DNA of 64,000 nt, taken from Mastigias papua (lineage: Eukaryota; Cnidaria; Scyphozoa; Rhizostomeae; Mastigiidae). Positions 32,879 to 44,559 of the stretch are shown here, in pieces. Within the stretch, counting starts at the first letter, position 1. Each line of letters opens with the position of its first letter. The notes below the pieces were generated by a model that had not been told where the DNA came from, searched no databases, and worked only from the letters and a program-made list of their open reading frames with translations. Location of the stretch: the NCBI GenBank assembly GCA_964019165.1, contig OZ025279.1, positions 6,874,341-6,938,340 of the forward strand, read 5' to 3'. The position numbers were made by a program, and so were the translations under genes.

Positions 32879-35172
32879 TTAATAAGAAAGAAGTTCCGGG
32901 TTAGTCCAGGGTTTGTTGCGCATGCAGAATATGTAATACGTTGTGCGAATTATTATACTAGTTAATTTAGTAATTATGAAGTTAGTGTGCCCTGTGTTAG
33001 TAGTTAGATCGTTACACATCTGAATAAACGAATCGCAAGATTGCCCAAAGATTCCAAGGGAACTTATGGACAAGTTCACAAATTTGACGTGACGGTATTT
33101 CGATGAAAGGTCATTTAGAAGGTAACGATATTTGGTAAATTTCCTATTAGCATTATTCTTAAGGTTCGTCTCAAAGCCGACGCTCAATTCAATTACGTAC
33201 AGAGTATTACAAGAAGTGGAGATAAGCATGCCAGGACGTAGATCATCGCCAGTGATAAGAGAAGGGGAAAGATATTGAGGGAGGTCAACATAAAAAGTGC
33301 AGTGATTCAAACATTGCAATGATGAGGCAAGGAAGTTTAGGGCAGAGTCATGTCTCCATGTGAAGCGGCCTTCGTTGAGATAAGTTTTACAGCCTGCAAC
33401 AACATGGAGAAGAGACTCTGGCTGGAAACAAAAGGAGCAGTCAGACGTTTGTGAGAGATTCCACAGCGTGAGATTTTTGCGAGTTGCGAGTGTGTTGTTA
33501 AGATACCTGACAGTAAAGTTGAAAATATTTTTAGGTAGTTTACTTTGAGCAGAAGACCAGAGAGAATTTGTAGCTTTCAACGAATGATTGAGGAGGAAAG
33601 TAATGATAAAGCCTTGTGAAGTTAAGTTAGATTGAAGCTTTTCAGTATGGTTTTGGCGTGCTGCCTTTAGAACTTGCTTTGTGTTTCGGTATGCATCATA
33701 TTGTATGTTCATACCGAAGCTAGTAGTTTTCCAGAGGGATTTTATTGCATCGTTTGATGATGATTTCAGGGTAGACCGTAGGACAGTTTGACATTGTTGG
33801 AATTTAACAGAAGGAAGAAGAAGATTCAAGCCAAATTGGTTTCGAGGAAGACTAATGCCGCTGAGGGTGGCGCTAATTGGAAGATCTAACCATTGTCTAA
33901 TGAATCTTATCACTACATTATCAAGATTTTCAATCACCCAAGTCTTGGAAAGATCAGCAACAGTTAGATGCCAGGATAGCTTAGAAAGGACGTAGCGGTG
34001 ATAGAGGAGAAGCCTGTTGCTGGGAAGGATGCGTAGCGAGTCGATTTGTTTCAGCATGTCGAGAAGAGACGATTCAAGATGGGTTTTGTGTTTATCATTG
34101 TTCATTTCAAAATTGAAGTAGCGGCCAAGATATTTAAAAGATTCGCCATTTTTAACAACTGGCAAAAGTTTAGTGTTGATGAAAAGTTTAGGCTGAAATT
34201 GTAAAGAGCGAGAGGAAAATTTCTTAATTCCAAAAGTGATGCATTTATCAACCCTTATTATCATATTCGCCCATTGGCACCATTTGGTGAAGCAGTTTAA
34301 AAGGAGCTGATTTTCACGTTCGTCAGTTGTAACGACCGCTGCATCATCTGCAAATTGGAACCAGTGGATAGGCTTAAAGAGACGATCGGTTGCATCATGA
34401 GTAGAGAAACCGAGTTGTTTGTACTTCTCTTGCTTGATAAATTGAATAAATGTATTGAAGCACATGTTGAAAAGCAGGGGGCTGAGGCAGTCCCCCTGAA
34501 GGACGCCTCGGCCAACTGGAATAGCAGGGGAGATAAAGTTATCGGTAATGATGGAAGTCTGAAAATTGTCGTAAAGATTAGATACTAAAGCTTGTATAGT
34601 CAGTGGTACATGGTGATGATTAAGAACCGCTTTGATGAGATTGTGGTGTACTTCTCCAAAAGCATTTTTCAGGTCTAAGAGAGTTATGACTACTGAGCGT
34701 TGTTTTATTCGTGCCTTAGCAATAATGGATGCCATCATGGAAGTGTGCTCGAGTGCCCCTGAGATTTTTGGAGTAAACCCTTTTTGAATTTCCGAATCAA
34801 TGAATTTATTTTTACTAAGAAAGGAAAACATAGAATCACGTAGACATGAAGTGAAGACTTTAAGAGGAACAGATTCGAGAGTGATAGGTCGGAAGTTTGC
34901 AGGATCATCGCTAGTGCCTTTTTTGTGCACCAGAACGGTACAAGCTTTTTTCCATTCAGATGGCACCCGTCCAGATTCCCAAATAATGCGGATAATCTCC
35001 GTCAAAAATGTCCTGAGATATGGGCATCTCTTGAAACAGATAATGGAGATCTTATCCAATGGACAAGGTGAACCAGAAGACTTAATTCTACGAATAACTT
35101 GAGTGACTTTGGCATAAGAGGGAGGTGATTGATCGAAAGAAAAAGAAGGTTGGTTGAATGAAGGAATCCATT
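32879..35172 (-). CDS. RLE-LINE reverse transcriptase and endonuclease part
   Basis: From the first ATG (35059) this is a 726-residue frame. The reverse transcriptase shows the NFRPITL region (about 55-61), Asp129 in LDLKNAF and FADD at 236-239. The CCHC finger is C541, C544, H552, C557. The restriction-like endonuclease follows with RHDSAL (569-574), GDDLRPG (604-610) and YVIEL (621-625), which carry its acidic residues. These enzymes nick one strand and prime reverse transcription there, often at a fixed target. The frame is open from the Gypsy border, so the gene was intact before that insertion. Confidence 0.85.
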
Positions 35173-35176
35173 GTGG

Positions 35177-35438
35177 TGTAATATTGTGTGATTACCTGTG
35201 TATGATTTGTATTGTATATGTGAAATTAAGTCGGTGAGTCTGTAATATCGTCAATCGTAAGTACTGTCTCTATAATGTCCTGTTATTGTCGCGCGTGCAT
35301 CCGTACCCTGTAGTTATGATTCTAGTTAAGTGTTAGAGAATTAGAAGAATTAGTTAGTTGAGATTCAGACTTGAAGTAAATAAGACGTCTCTCTCTGAGT
35401 CGAGCTATCTGTCTCTCTGAGTCGATCTATCTGTTACA
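35177..35438 (+). repeat. Gypsy 5' LTR
   Basis: A 262-bp LTR starting TGTAATATTG and ending CTGTTACA. It contains a short internal tandem (CTCTCTGAGTCGA-type, twice) near its end. Confidence 0.95.
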
Positions 35439-35469
35439 AATTGGTGACAGGAGGTTTCGTACCAGGACC

Positions 35470-36388
35470 ATGGCCTCCACCGTTCTGCCTGACCGCTTTG
35501 ATGGTGGTGACTTCGACCACTGGCTTCGCCATTTCGACCGTTGTGCCATTGCCAATGGATGGGATAACGCCACCCGCCTTATTAAATTGCCTGCATTTCT
35601 CCAGGGGCCTGCTGCTACGTTTTATGACACACTTGCAGATGAAGCCAAAGACACGTATGCCCACCTTACAGCAAGTTTGCGTGACTGTTTCAAGCCCTCT
35701 GTTCAGCGTGAGCATTACTACGAGGAATTTCACTCTCAAGAGTTGCGCCCTTCAGAGAATCCTTCTCTTTTTTTATGGCGTCTTCAGGAACTCTTACGTA
35801 CAGCGGAGCCTGACCTCAGCGATGATGCATTCACCGCCCTCCTTCGACGCCAATTTATGCGTGGTCTTCCAAGGGATTTGCGCCTGAAGCTCCTGGAATC
35901 CGACCCTACACCGGACTTGGATAAGATGGTACAGTTTGCTCAGCGGTTCCGTGCTCTTGGTGCTTTGCCTCAGCCCCCCACCGCTTGCTCCGCCACAGCT
36001 GCCCAGCCCTTGCCCCACACGACGCCCCGTTGATCTTCAACGTCTTGACCGTTTGGAGCAGCTAGTGTACGAGATGGCGGCCACCCGCCCTCCTGTCGTC
36101 GCAGCCATCGGTCGTGATTTACCCACAGATCAGTCAACTAGACGCTTTCGTTGTTTCCTGTGTCACGAGATAGGGCATGTTGTGCGCACATGTCCCCTTC
36201 GCCGTAGGGAGAAACAATGCACAGTGTGTGGAGGTTGGGGGCACAAGCCCGAAGTTTGCGGCAGCAACCGACGTTTCAGCCCTGAGGAGCAAAACGCTGA
36301 CCAATCGCAGTTTGTGGACAATAGAACATTGCAAAATTCTATGCGTAAGTCGTTTCCTTTAAACTTTCAAGGGGTGCCTCGGTATTAA
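35470..36388 (+). pseudogene. Gypsy gag with one frameshift
   Basis: The first frame (35470-36033) starts MASTVLPDRFDGGDFDHWLR and carries a typical gag domain with FMRGLPRDLRLKL near its end. The reading then needs the next frame (open about 35936-36388) for LDRLEQLVYEMA and two CCHC knuckles, CFLCHEIGHVVRTC and CTVCGGWGHKPEVC. A one-base indel between 35936 and 36033 therefore breaks gag. A second programmed shift there is less likely, because no slippery site is evident. Gag builds the particle and packs RNA through the knuckles. Confidence 0.8.
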
Positions 36389-39300
36389 GAGGTTGGCACG
36401 ATGAGCACCCCTGTGTTTTTGCTGTAGGAAATTCTCCTGATTTTCCCCTACCTCGCCAGCCTCTTTTATTTTGCGAATTTCCTGGTGGTGTGCAGTTATC
36501 TGTCCTTTTGGACACAGGATCCATGCGATCCATCTTAAGTGTAGATGCTTACCAACAAATGGCTGATAACTGTTCCCGTCAAGGTAAAACATTGGCCCCA
36601 CTCAGGAGTATTTCCTCTCAGCCATGTATGTCAGTTACAGGTCAGCCCTTAAACTTTTCAGGGTTACTGGTAACCCAGTTCTCTTTACCAGGTTGTGATT
36701 ATAGTTATGAAGTTGAATTTATGGTTTGTAGCAACTTATTGCAGCCATTAAAATGCATTCTAGGCTGGGATTTTATTGTTGCCCATAAACTCCAACTATC
36801 CGTCTTAGGGGGTTCGTATGGCCTTGTTGGCCCTCATGGGTGTACCCCTTTAACTCCCTGGGCTTCCCCGTCCGGTACATTATCTACGTGTTCGTCCCCT
36901 TCCCGTACTCCCAGGGAGGAACCACCCCCATGCTTCACGCAGTCCACCAGCCAGGGCCCAGTTAAACTTGCTCTTGTTGATAGTTTTTCTATCCCTGGTC
37001 GTAGTGAATGCCTTCTGGTTGCTAAAACCCCTCGTGGTTATTCAAACCAGTTGGGCATGATATCTCCCCGTGAAAAATCTGACCATTGCTCTTATATCAT
37101 TGCGTCTACGCTCAATATTGCTGCTGATGGTAAGGTCTCCGTGCGTGTCATGAATCCTTCTGATTCTCCTATCCAACTTTACAAGGGTCAGAAAATTGCT
37201 CAATTCCAACCAGTTTTCGAATCCATCTCCATTCCAACTCAACTTCCATCTTCTCAAATCTGCGGTAGTATTAATAATATGTCTGTCATGGAGCCTGATA
37301 CTTTGAAAGAACTGGAAGCCGCTATTAACCCCCAGTTACCTCGTAACGACAAGCAGGCTCTGTTAAACACATTGCTTAGGTTTCCAGATGTTTTCAATAA
37401 TGGATTAGGACACACTACTGTCACAGACCATAAGATTGACACAGGGGATTCCCCTCCTATCCGTCAATATCCTAGGCGTCTTCCTTACCAATTTCGTGGG
37501 GAAGTTGATAAGCAGGTTACTGAAATGTTATCCCAGAATGTTATTCAGCGTAGCACAAGCCCCTGGGCCTCTCCAGTAGTTCTTGTCAGGAAGAAAGACG
37601 GCACATATCGCTTTTGTATAGATTATCGTACGCTTAATCTGGTTACTAAGCAAAACGCTAACCCGTTGCCACGTGTCGATGATTTGCTTGACGCCTTAAA
37701 TGGCTACAGTATTTTTAGTACTCTAGACCTTCGTAGCGGGTATTGGCAAGTGAGTATGTGCCCTGAGGATAGAGAGAAAACTGCATTTATGACACCCCAC
37801 GGCCTTTTTGAATTCCTTAGGATGCCATATGGATTGTCTACTGCCCCGGCTACTTTTTCCCGGGCCATAAGTATTGTGCTCTCCGGTCTCACCTATGAGA
37901 TGTGTTTATGTTATTTCGATGACGTCATCATTTTCTCTAAGGATATGCAGCAGCATTGCGAACGTCTATCAACTGTGCTACAGCGCTTTCGTAGCCAAAA
38001 TTTGCGCGTCAAAGCTTCTAAATGTTCTTTTGGATGTGATAATGTGGTATATTTAGGACACTCTGTTTCGAAGTATGGAATTCACACTGACCCTTCCAAA
38101 ATCAAAGCCATTCAGGACCTTGCACCCCCTTCAACTTTGGAGGAACTACGATCTTTCTTAGGGCTCGCGGGGTATTATAGACGGTTTATTCCTCGTTTTG
38201 CCACCATTGCTTCTCCCCTCACAGCGCTCACAAACAAGGGTGTTCAGTTTGTTTGGACCGAACACACTGAAAGTGCGTTTCAACATCTTAAGACTTGTCT
38301 ATGTTCTGCTCCTATTTTAGCCTATCCCAACTTTACTAAACCTTTCATCCTCCAGACCGATGCCTCTGATGTCGGATTAGGTGCTGTTCTTACACAACTT
38401 GATAAGTCAGGCCATGAGAGAGTTATTTCTTATGCCAGTAGGACTCTCACAGAACGGGAAAGAAATTATACGGCTATGGAGAAAGAGGCATTAGCCGTTG
38501 TATTTGCCACTGGACATTTTCGAGTATACCTCTTAGGTAGGAAATTCCAGCTCATGACTGATAATAGGGCGTTGAAATGGCTACACACAATCCAGCCTAA
38601 AGGCCGGATTGCACGATGGATAATGGACATCCAAGAATTTGATTTCACTGTAAGCCATAGGCCTGGGACTTCTAATCAAAACGCAGACGCCCTTTCCCGT
38701 TTAAACCACCAAACATCTGCACTACATAATAATACGCTATACAACTCTTCTGCACCATCTGCTAGCTTCTTTGTAGGACTTGTCCCGGATTGTGATTTAT
38801 TCTCCGCGCAACGAGAGGACGCCGCTATTTCGAAGATAATAGAAATGAAAGAAAAGGGATTCCCTCGCCCCCCGCAATTCGTGTGGAAAGACAATCGCTT
38901 GCTATCTTGTTATTGGTATTGTTGGGATCAGCTTTTTCTTCAAAATGGATTATTAATGAAATCTCATAAAGCTTCTGCACCGTTCCCCCAGAATACAGTG
39001 GTTATCCCTCAAGGTCTAATAAACATTGTCCTTCGTAACTTGCATAGTAGCTCATCTGGGGGCCACATGGGGATTAACCGCACTACAGCTAGGGCTAGGG
39101 AGCGGTTCTTTTGGCCTCACATGCGCGAAGCTGTTCAGAAGTTTATTCAGAATTGTTCAGAATGTAGTCAAATTAAACAGGATCCTAGCTTAACTAAAGC
39201 ACCCCTCAAGCAGATAGAAGTAAGCGAACCATTCGTGTTCTGGGCCATGGACTACATGGGACCCATTAAGGAAACAGCCCGTGGGAATAAACACATTCTT

Positions 39301-40239
39301 GTGCTAATGGACCAATTTACTAAATGGTGCGAGGCGTTTCCCACGAAAGATCAAAGGGCTTCTACTGTAGCCCAAATCCTTGTCTCTCGCGTCTTTTCTC
39401 GCTTTGGGCCCCCAACAGTCCTCCACTCTGACCAGGGGCGCAACTTTGAAAGTATTCTTATGCACGAAATATATAATTTAATGGGAATAAAGAAGACCCG
39501 GACAACTGCTTATCACCCGCAGTGTGACGGACTTGTAGAACGCCAGAATCGCACACTTCAGAGCATCCTGTCTGCTTTTGTTTCCGAGCACAGTACTGAT
39601 TGGGACGAGTGGTTAGACCAGGCTGTCTTTGCCTATAACACTAGCGTGCACGAATCGACTGGCCTTTCTCCTTATGAGCTGATTTTTGGACGTCCAGCTC
39701 GAATGCCTATTGAGGTGGAGTTGGGTGTTCCGTTGCGTAACCCCAACAGTCAGTCAGACTACAGCCAGTCCCTAAGAAAAGCTCTTCTTCATTCCAACGA
39801 GCTTGCTCAGCGTAATTTAAATAATGCTAGATCCAGACAGGCCTCTCAGTATAACAACAAGAGCAAGAAAGATTGGGAACCCCTCGAGCCCGGGCGGACT
39901 GTGTGGCTATGGCGACCCAAACATTGGAAATTCGGAAAGAAATGGACCGGGCCGTACAAAATCCAATCTAGGGATGGGGTAAATTACAGGGTAGTGTCCA
40001 CCAAGGGAAACACTCTCATTGCCCACCATAATCTTTTGAAACCTTGCCCTGTGCCTATAGATAAGGGAACCCCATTCTGTCCTACCCATGAAACACCAGG
40101 GATCGCCATTGTAGGAAAGGATGAAGAAGGCCTAGCAGCAGGTGAGCCGATGGGTGGTAGGGGAGGAACTGCCAGACCCCCATTCCTTCGACAGGTAATC
40201 AACCCCCCTACTCGTTTTGGGAATGCCATTACTCATTAG
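36325..40239 (+). CDS. Gypsy pol (protease, RT, RNase H, integrase)
   Basis: The pol frame has no ATG before the protease, so it must be made as a gag-pol fusion. In order: protease with LLDTGS (at about 36505), reverse transcriptase with YFDD near 37912, RNase H beginning at TDASDVGLG (about 38359), an HHCC zinc-binding region (about 39040-39180) and rve integrase. The integrase acids are Asp in AMDYMGP, Asp in HSDQGRNF (about 39425) and Glu in CDGLVERQ; a GPY/F-type module (WTGPYKI, about 39950) follows. All look intact over 1249 codons from 36490. Only the gag lesion upstream appears to disable the copy. Confidence 0.95.
36358..36364 (+). promoter_or_regulatory. Slippery heptamer for -1 gag-pol frameshift
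   Basis: TTTAAAC lies in gag phase as T-TTA-AAC and 24 bases before the gag stop. A -1 slip enters the pol frame, which is open from 36325. This is a canonical X-XXY-YYZ site. Confidence 0.75.
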
Positions 40240-40266
40240 TATGTTGCAATTGTAGAGGGGGGAAGG

Positions 40267-40528
40267 TGTAATATTGTGTGATTACCTGTGTATGATTTGT
40301 ATTGTATATGTGAAATTAAGTCGGTGAGTCTGTAATATCGTCAATCGTAAGTACTGTCTCTATAATGTCCTGTTATTGTCGCGCGTGCATCCGTACCCTG
40401 TAGTTATGATTCTAGTTAAGTGTTAGAGAATTAGAAGAATTAGTTAGTTGAGATTCAGACTTGAAGTAAATAAGACGTCTCTCTCTGAGTCGAGCTATCT
40501 GTCTCTCTGAGTCGATCTATCTGTTACA
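40267..40528 (+). repeat. Gypsy 3' LTR
   Basis: It appears identical to 35177-35438 by eye. TSD GTGG follows. Confidence 0.95.
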
Positions 40529-40532
40529 GTGG

Positions 40533-41561
40533 TATGGTAAATTTCTTGTAAGGAAGGATGACAGAAAACATTTTGATGAAGAACTGAGTGCAATGATCAC
40601 GTGAGAAAGAAGGCAACACTGCAGAACCCTTTTCAATTACATTTTTAACAAATCCCCAGAAGTTTTTGGATACATACCGATCTTGATTGACAGTGTTGGT
40701 GTAAGACTGGGAAAGATCTTGGTTTCTCAGCTTTGAGCGCAGCAAATGAGATACGTATTTGATTTCTTCGAAAGGGGCGTCGTTCATCTTAAGTTGCTTT
40801 AATGTGTGCTTTAGTGATTTAGTAGTTAAGTGCTTATATTTAGTACAGAAAGTATTCGCATGGTTAGTAGAATTAACGGTGCCATAAAGATTTGCAAAAT
40901 AATCATAAATTGTGCTGTTCATAAATTCAATCGTAGAGTCCATTGAAGTTTGATTTAAATGAAAATTTCCAAAAACTGTTTTGAAGAAATCGTTTGCAGC
41001 GGTCCATTCATCTTGCGATCTTGGCAACCTTACTCCGGGTTTTATACGGACGTTTGCGAGCTGGTCAATATCAATCATATGCTCATTGGTGGATTCGGTG
41101 TATACATCATCATTCAAAAATTCAAATTCTGACCGTTGATCCTCGTCCATTTTCTCGATTACTCGGCAGCGTCGTTGGTGCATTTTCAGTCCCTTCACCC
41201 CCTTGCACTCCTTCCCGCAGCTACACCTGACCACATTCCGTTGGCAGACTTGGCTTGAATCATTATCTGGCGTTGGAATAGCTGGTCCATTCGGTAAACT
41301 GCTATTAGACTGTCTCTTCTTACAACGCCAACTGTGACGGCCTAATGACTGAAAATCCTTGCCACAAAACGAGCACACGATAAACACAGCAAAAATCCAA
41401 AGCAAACGAAAGCGAAGCATTGTCCAACGTAACCGACGTATTATTAAATATAATAGCAAAAGTATATGTGAAAATATATCTGTAATTATCCAAAATATTA
41501 ACTGTAGAACGAGAGCTGTGTACAGTGCGACCTTCCGCGACTGCTCAACAACTAATAACAA
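40533..41561 (-). CDS. RLE-LINE N-terminal zinc-finger part
   Basis: The frame has two C2HC-type fingers, CSFCGKDFQSLGRHSWRC and CSCGKECKGVKGLKMHQ ending RRC, as in the DNA-binding N-terminus of R2-like elements. An acidic linker follows (DEDQRSEFEFLNDD) and then about 200 helical residues of unknown fold, perhaps a Myb-like region. It runs open to the Gypsy TSD at 40529-40532. The true start is uncertain: the hydrophobic first 60 residues before the fingers may be untranslated. Confidence 0.75.
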
Positions 41562-41877
41562 TAATAATAATAATAATGATAATAATGGAAGGATTAGTTC
41601 TACAGTATATACCGTAAATGACCGAATAACTGGGGGGCTTATTCAATAACTTCACCTTCGATCCAGGGCAGTTATTCGGGCAGAGGCGGTTATTCGGCAG
41701 GTGCGCTTATTAACTATTGCCATGTATAGGTAACAATAACAAAGGTTTTCAACTTTTTGTAAACTATAACTAGACCAAGAAACAATACTGTGTTGTTATA
41801 ATGTCAACTTCAGTATCGTCAACGTCATGGTCAGAATCAACCAAGAGAAGCTCAGGTGTAGCAGGTATAGTTTTTCA

Positions 41878-42165
41878 AAAAGAGTTTTCATTATGCATCT
41901 CTGAAAGTCTGGAATGAAACACCTTCCACAATTCGTGAGCTACCGACTTTATATCGTTTTAAACAACGACTAAAAACGCATTTAAAGGGCTAGACACATT
42001 TTAAAACACGACTCCCTGGAACAACAGCAGATAAGGATTTTAGGATTTTAGGCTCTTTAAGAATTTAATTTTTTAGATTTAAGATTGTAAGTTTTGTATA
42101 TTAATTGCTAAAGGGTTTTGTTTCGTGTGTAAATAATGTTAAATGAAAATGAAAAATGAATGAAA
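41878..42165 (+). pseudogene. LINE 3' end fragment
   Basis: Translation at 41880-41990 gives a tail like KVWNETPSTIRELPTLYRFK, the usual C-terminus of CR1/L2-type LINE ORF2, followed by an AT-rich 3' untranslated region. It is 5'-truncated. Confidence 0.6.
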
Positions 42166-42179
42166 TAGTGCCAAAGCAA

Positions 42180-43295
42180 TATCGTTTTCATCTATTTCGA
42201 AGAGATCTCCATCTCTCTCTGGAAGTATTTGCCAAAGGGAGTTCCGCAGGGGACTGTACTTGGTCCCCTACTTTTCAATATATTTATAAATGATTTATTT
42301 TATGCTATAGAGCACTCTCAGGTTTGCAACTTTGCCGATGACAATACAATTTTTGCATGTGATGAAAACTTAGAAAAAGTAACCACAAATAGTGAAAATG
42401 ACACACGAAAGGCAATGAACTAGTATAAAATGAATGAGATGGTTGCCAACCCGGAACAATTTCAGTTGATATTTTTTGGGCTAAAGAGCACCACGAGTTA
42501 AGCATTGAAATTAATGGCGATATCATAAAAATGTCTGATACGGTAAAACTTTTAGGTATCATCATTGACTCAAAACTTACGTTTAACGAGCATGTCAAGA
42601 GTATCTGCCAAAAGACTAACAATAAGGTAAAAGCTTTTTCTAGGGTTATAAGAGACTTAGAGCCCCAAAAAGCTAGCCTACTATATAACTCGTTTATTTT
42701 GACAAACTTCAATTACTGCCCACTTTTATGGATGTTTTGTGGAAAAACCACAAACGATATGGTTAACAGGGTCCATAAGCGTGCACTGAGAGTGCTACTA
42801 AGTGATTATGACTCTAGTTTTGAAGAGCTCCTACACAAGAATGAGAAAGTGACAATCCATGAAAAAAACTTGCAAAAATCTATGCTAGAGGTATACAGAT
42901 GTGTGACCTCTGGGAACCCTTCCTTTCTGTGGGAGTTATTCAATAGGAAAATTCTTCCATATACAGTAAGAATAAAAAATCTCCTCCAACTTCCAAACAC
43001 GAGGACCAAAAAGTATGGGAACGAATCTCTTACATTTAGGAGAAGCATAATTTGGAATCAACTTCCAGATCAATATAAAGCTGCAAAAACTGACAATGAA
43101 TTCAAAATGAAAATCAAAAGTTGGAAGGGATTTAAATGCAGTTGCCGCATCTGTATATAGTTATATAGTTATCTTTTAAGACTGTTCATTTTAGTTATTT
43201 TTAGAAAATATTGTAAAAGTAGTGTAGAGTTGGCCTTTATTAGCTTTAGCTATTTCTTCAGCCAACTGTAAATAAATTGTATTATTATTATTTTT
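42180..43295 (+). pseudogene. 5'-truncated CR1/Rex-like LINE
   Basis: The frame 42229-42423 has GVPQGTVLGPLLFNIFINDL and FADDN, the reverse-transcriptase catalytic region. After a break, 42531-43160 encodes the RT thumb and tail (TVKLLGIIIDSKLTFNEHVK, then IIWNQLPDQYK). A short ATT tail follows at 43280-43295. Two frame breaks lie at 42424-42530. It is a dead copy. Confidence 0.8.
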
Positions 43296-43628
43296 ATAAT
43301 AGTTTTATGGCTACAAATGCTTATTTTTGTGCTAGACTCGATTGCACTTACGCGAGTAGAATGGCTTAAATGAAAACACCCTACTGCTTCAATTAAGCGG
43401 GCACTTATTGCTAAATTTTGCTCTTTCCCCGTAGTGCCTATTGGAGCAGGGGCGGTTATTCGACACTGGGCGGTTGTTCGGTCATTTACGGCACCGCTAA
43501 TGTGAGAATTTATGTGAAATTGTTGCTTCAGATGAACTAATTTCCTACATAATCTATATTGTTTGTACAAGCCGGTGTCAGTAGCATCTTAGACAAATCA
43601 CACCATGAGATTTGTGCCCTGTGTACCG

Positions 43629-43775
43629 ATACTGTAAATCCTCCACTTGCCCCCCTTGAAGAAGCCCCCCTCGAGTAAGCCTCCACTCCAGATGATGATG
43701 AAGACTTTGATAAAGACTAATGCTTAAATTTATATTGTTCTTTTAGTATTATGGAGAATAGGAGCTTTGGCAACT
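43629..43775 (+). mobile_element. Partial MITE (52950-53271 family)
   Basis: It starts CTGTAAATCCTCCACTTGCCCC after TA and matches the reverse complement of the right half of 52950-53271, including an acidic coding remnant (DDDEDFDKD). The other end is missing. Confidence 0.6.
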
Positions 43776-44105
43776 CCTGCCATAAACTGCTTTCACAGAG
43801 AAAACAAAGTCCTGAAATTTCAGCTCAATAGAGCAGTCCTATCAAAGTTATAGGCAATTTTAATTAAACTGATTTCGCACGCAAAACATCGGAGATATTT
43901 TTCAGAGGCTAATATCTTTATTGATACTCAAAGAAGTGATTTGAAATATGGTATATATGGAATTTTATCAACAAAAGTCATTTAGGCATTGTTTCTGGCA
44001 AAATTTATGCACTTTCTGAAGTAAATTTTTCGAAAAATGCTAGAAAGTGCCAGTTTGATGGGAAAACCATTTACCACGCGTGACGCAACACAGCGTATGC
44101 AGATA

Positions 44106-44556
44106 CCGTATTTCCTCTAAAGAACGCCGCCCTCTGATAAACGCCGCCCTATAGTAAACGCCGCACTTTAAACCAAGCATTTGAAATAAAAGCCCCCCTC
44201 TAATGAACGTCACATCTTCTGATAATACATTTAAAATTTTGGAATCCAACGTCAGCGAAAGCTATGAAAGTTTTCATGTCATAGATGAGGACTCTGACGG
44301 AGACAGTGACATTGACATTGAGATACTTTAGCTTGAACAAATTATTTCCATTACTTAGCGTGAATACATGATTTGTGAATTTTAAAACATTTTCATAAAG
44401 TCTTTTATTACGTGTTTTGGAAAAAGAACATATTGTCTGTTTTTATCTTTTTTATCTCACTTTTCATTTTGAAAAGAACGCCGCCCTCTAATGAACGCCG
44501 CATGCAAAAGTTGGATTTTGAAAAGAACGCCCCAACGTTCTTTAGAGGAAATACGG
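44106..44556. mobile_element. 451-bp TA-flanked MITE
   Basis: Perfect inverted ends of at least 21 bp (CCGTATTTCCTCTAAAGAAC) are flanked by TA (44104-44105, 44557-44558). The inside carries GAACGCCGCCC repeats and a short plus-strand frame ending in an acid tail (DEDSDGDSDIDIEIL), so it is probably an internal-deletion derivative of a Tigger-like transposon. Confidence 0.85.
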
Positions 44557-44559
44557 TAT

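Larger units (their letters stand above)
35177..40528 (+). mobile_element. Ty3/Gypsy LTR retrotransposon, nearly intact
   Basis: Two 262-bp LTRs (35177-35438, 40267-40528) read as identical with TG...CA ends and are flanked by GTGG (35173-35176, 40529-40532). TGGTGACAGG just inside the 5' LTR (35442 onward) is a likely primer-binding site. The purine run GAGGGGGGAAGG ends at the 3' LTR. Gag and pol are in different frames joined by a slippery site. It sits antisense in the reverse-transcriptase LINE gene. Confidence 0.97.
32717..41600 (-). mobile_element. RLE-type LINE (R2/NeSL superclade), split by a Gypsy element
   Basis: The coding pieces 41561-40533 and 35172-32879 on the minus strand belong to one gene. 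Removing the Gypsy element and one GTGG copy joins them in frame. The order is N-terminal zinc fingers, reverse transcriptase, CCHC and restriction-like endonuclease, which is specific to the R2/NeSL/R4/Hero group. The 3' end is marked by a run of ten A (minus) at about 32726-32717. The 5' border near 41600 is approximate and lies beside a short AAT repeat. Confidence 0.85.
41612..43491. mobile_element. TIR element holding LINE fragments
   Basis: The ends CCGTAAATGACCGAATAAC (41612) and GTTCGGTCATTTACGG (to 43491) are inverted copies. TA flanks the left end; the right flank is CA, a probable mutation. G-rich words (GGGGGG, GGGCAG) and GGTTATTCG occur next to both ends. The inner part is mostly two LINE 3' fragments. 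It resembles the other TA-flanked MITEs of this window. Confidence 0.7.
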
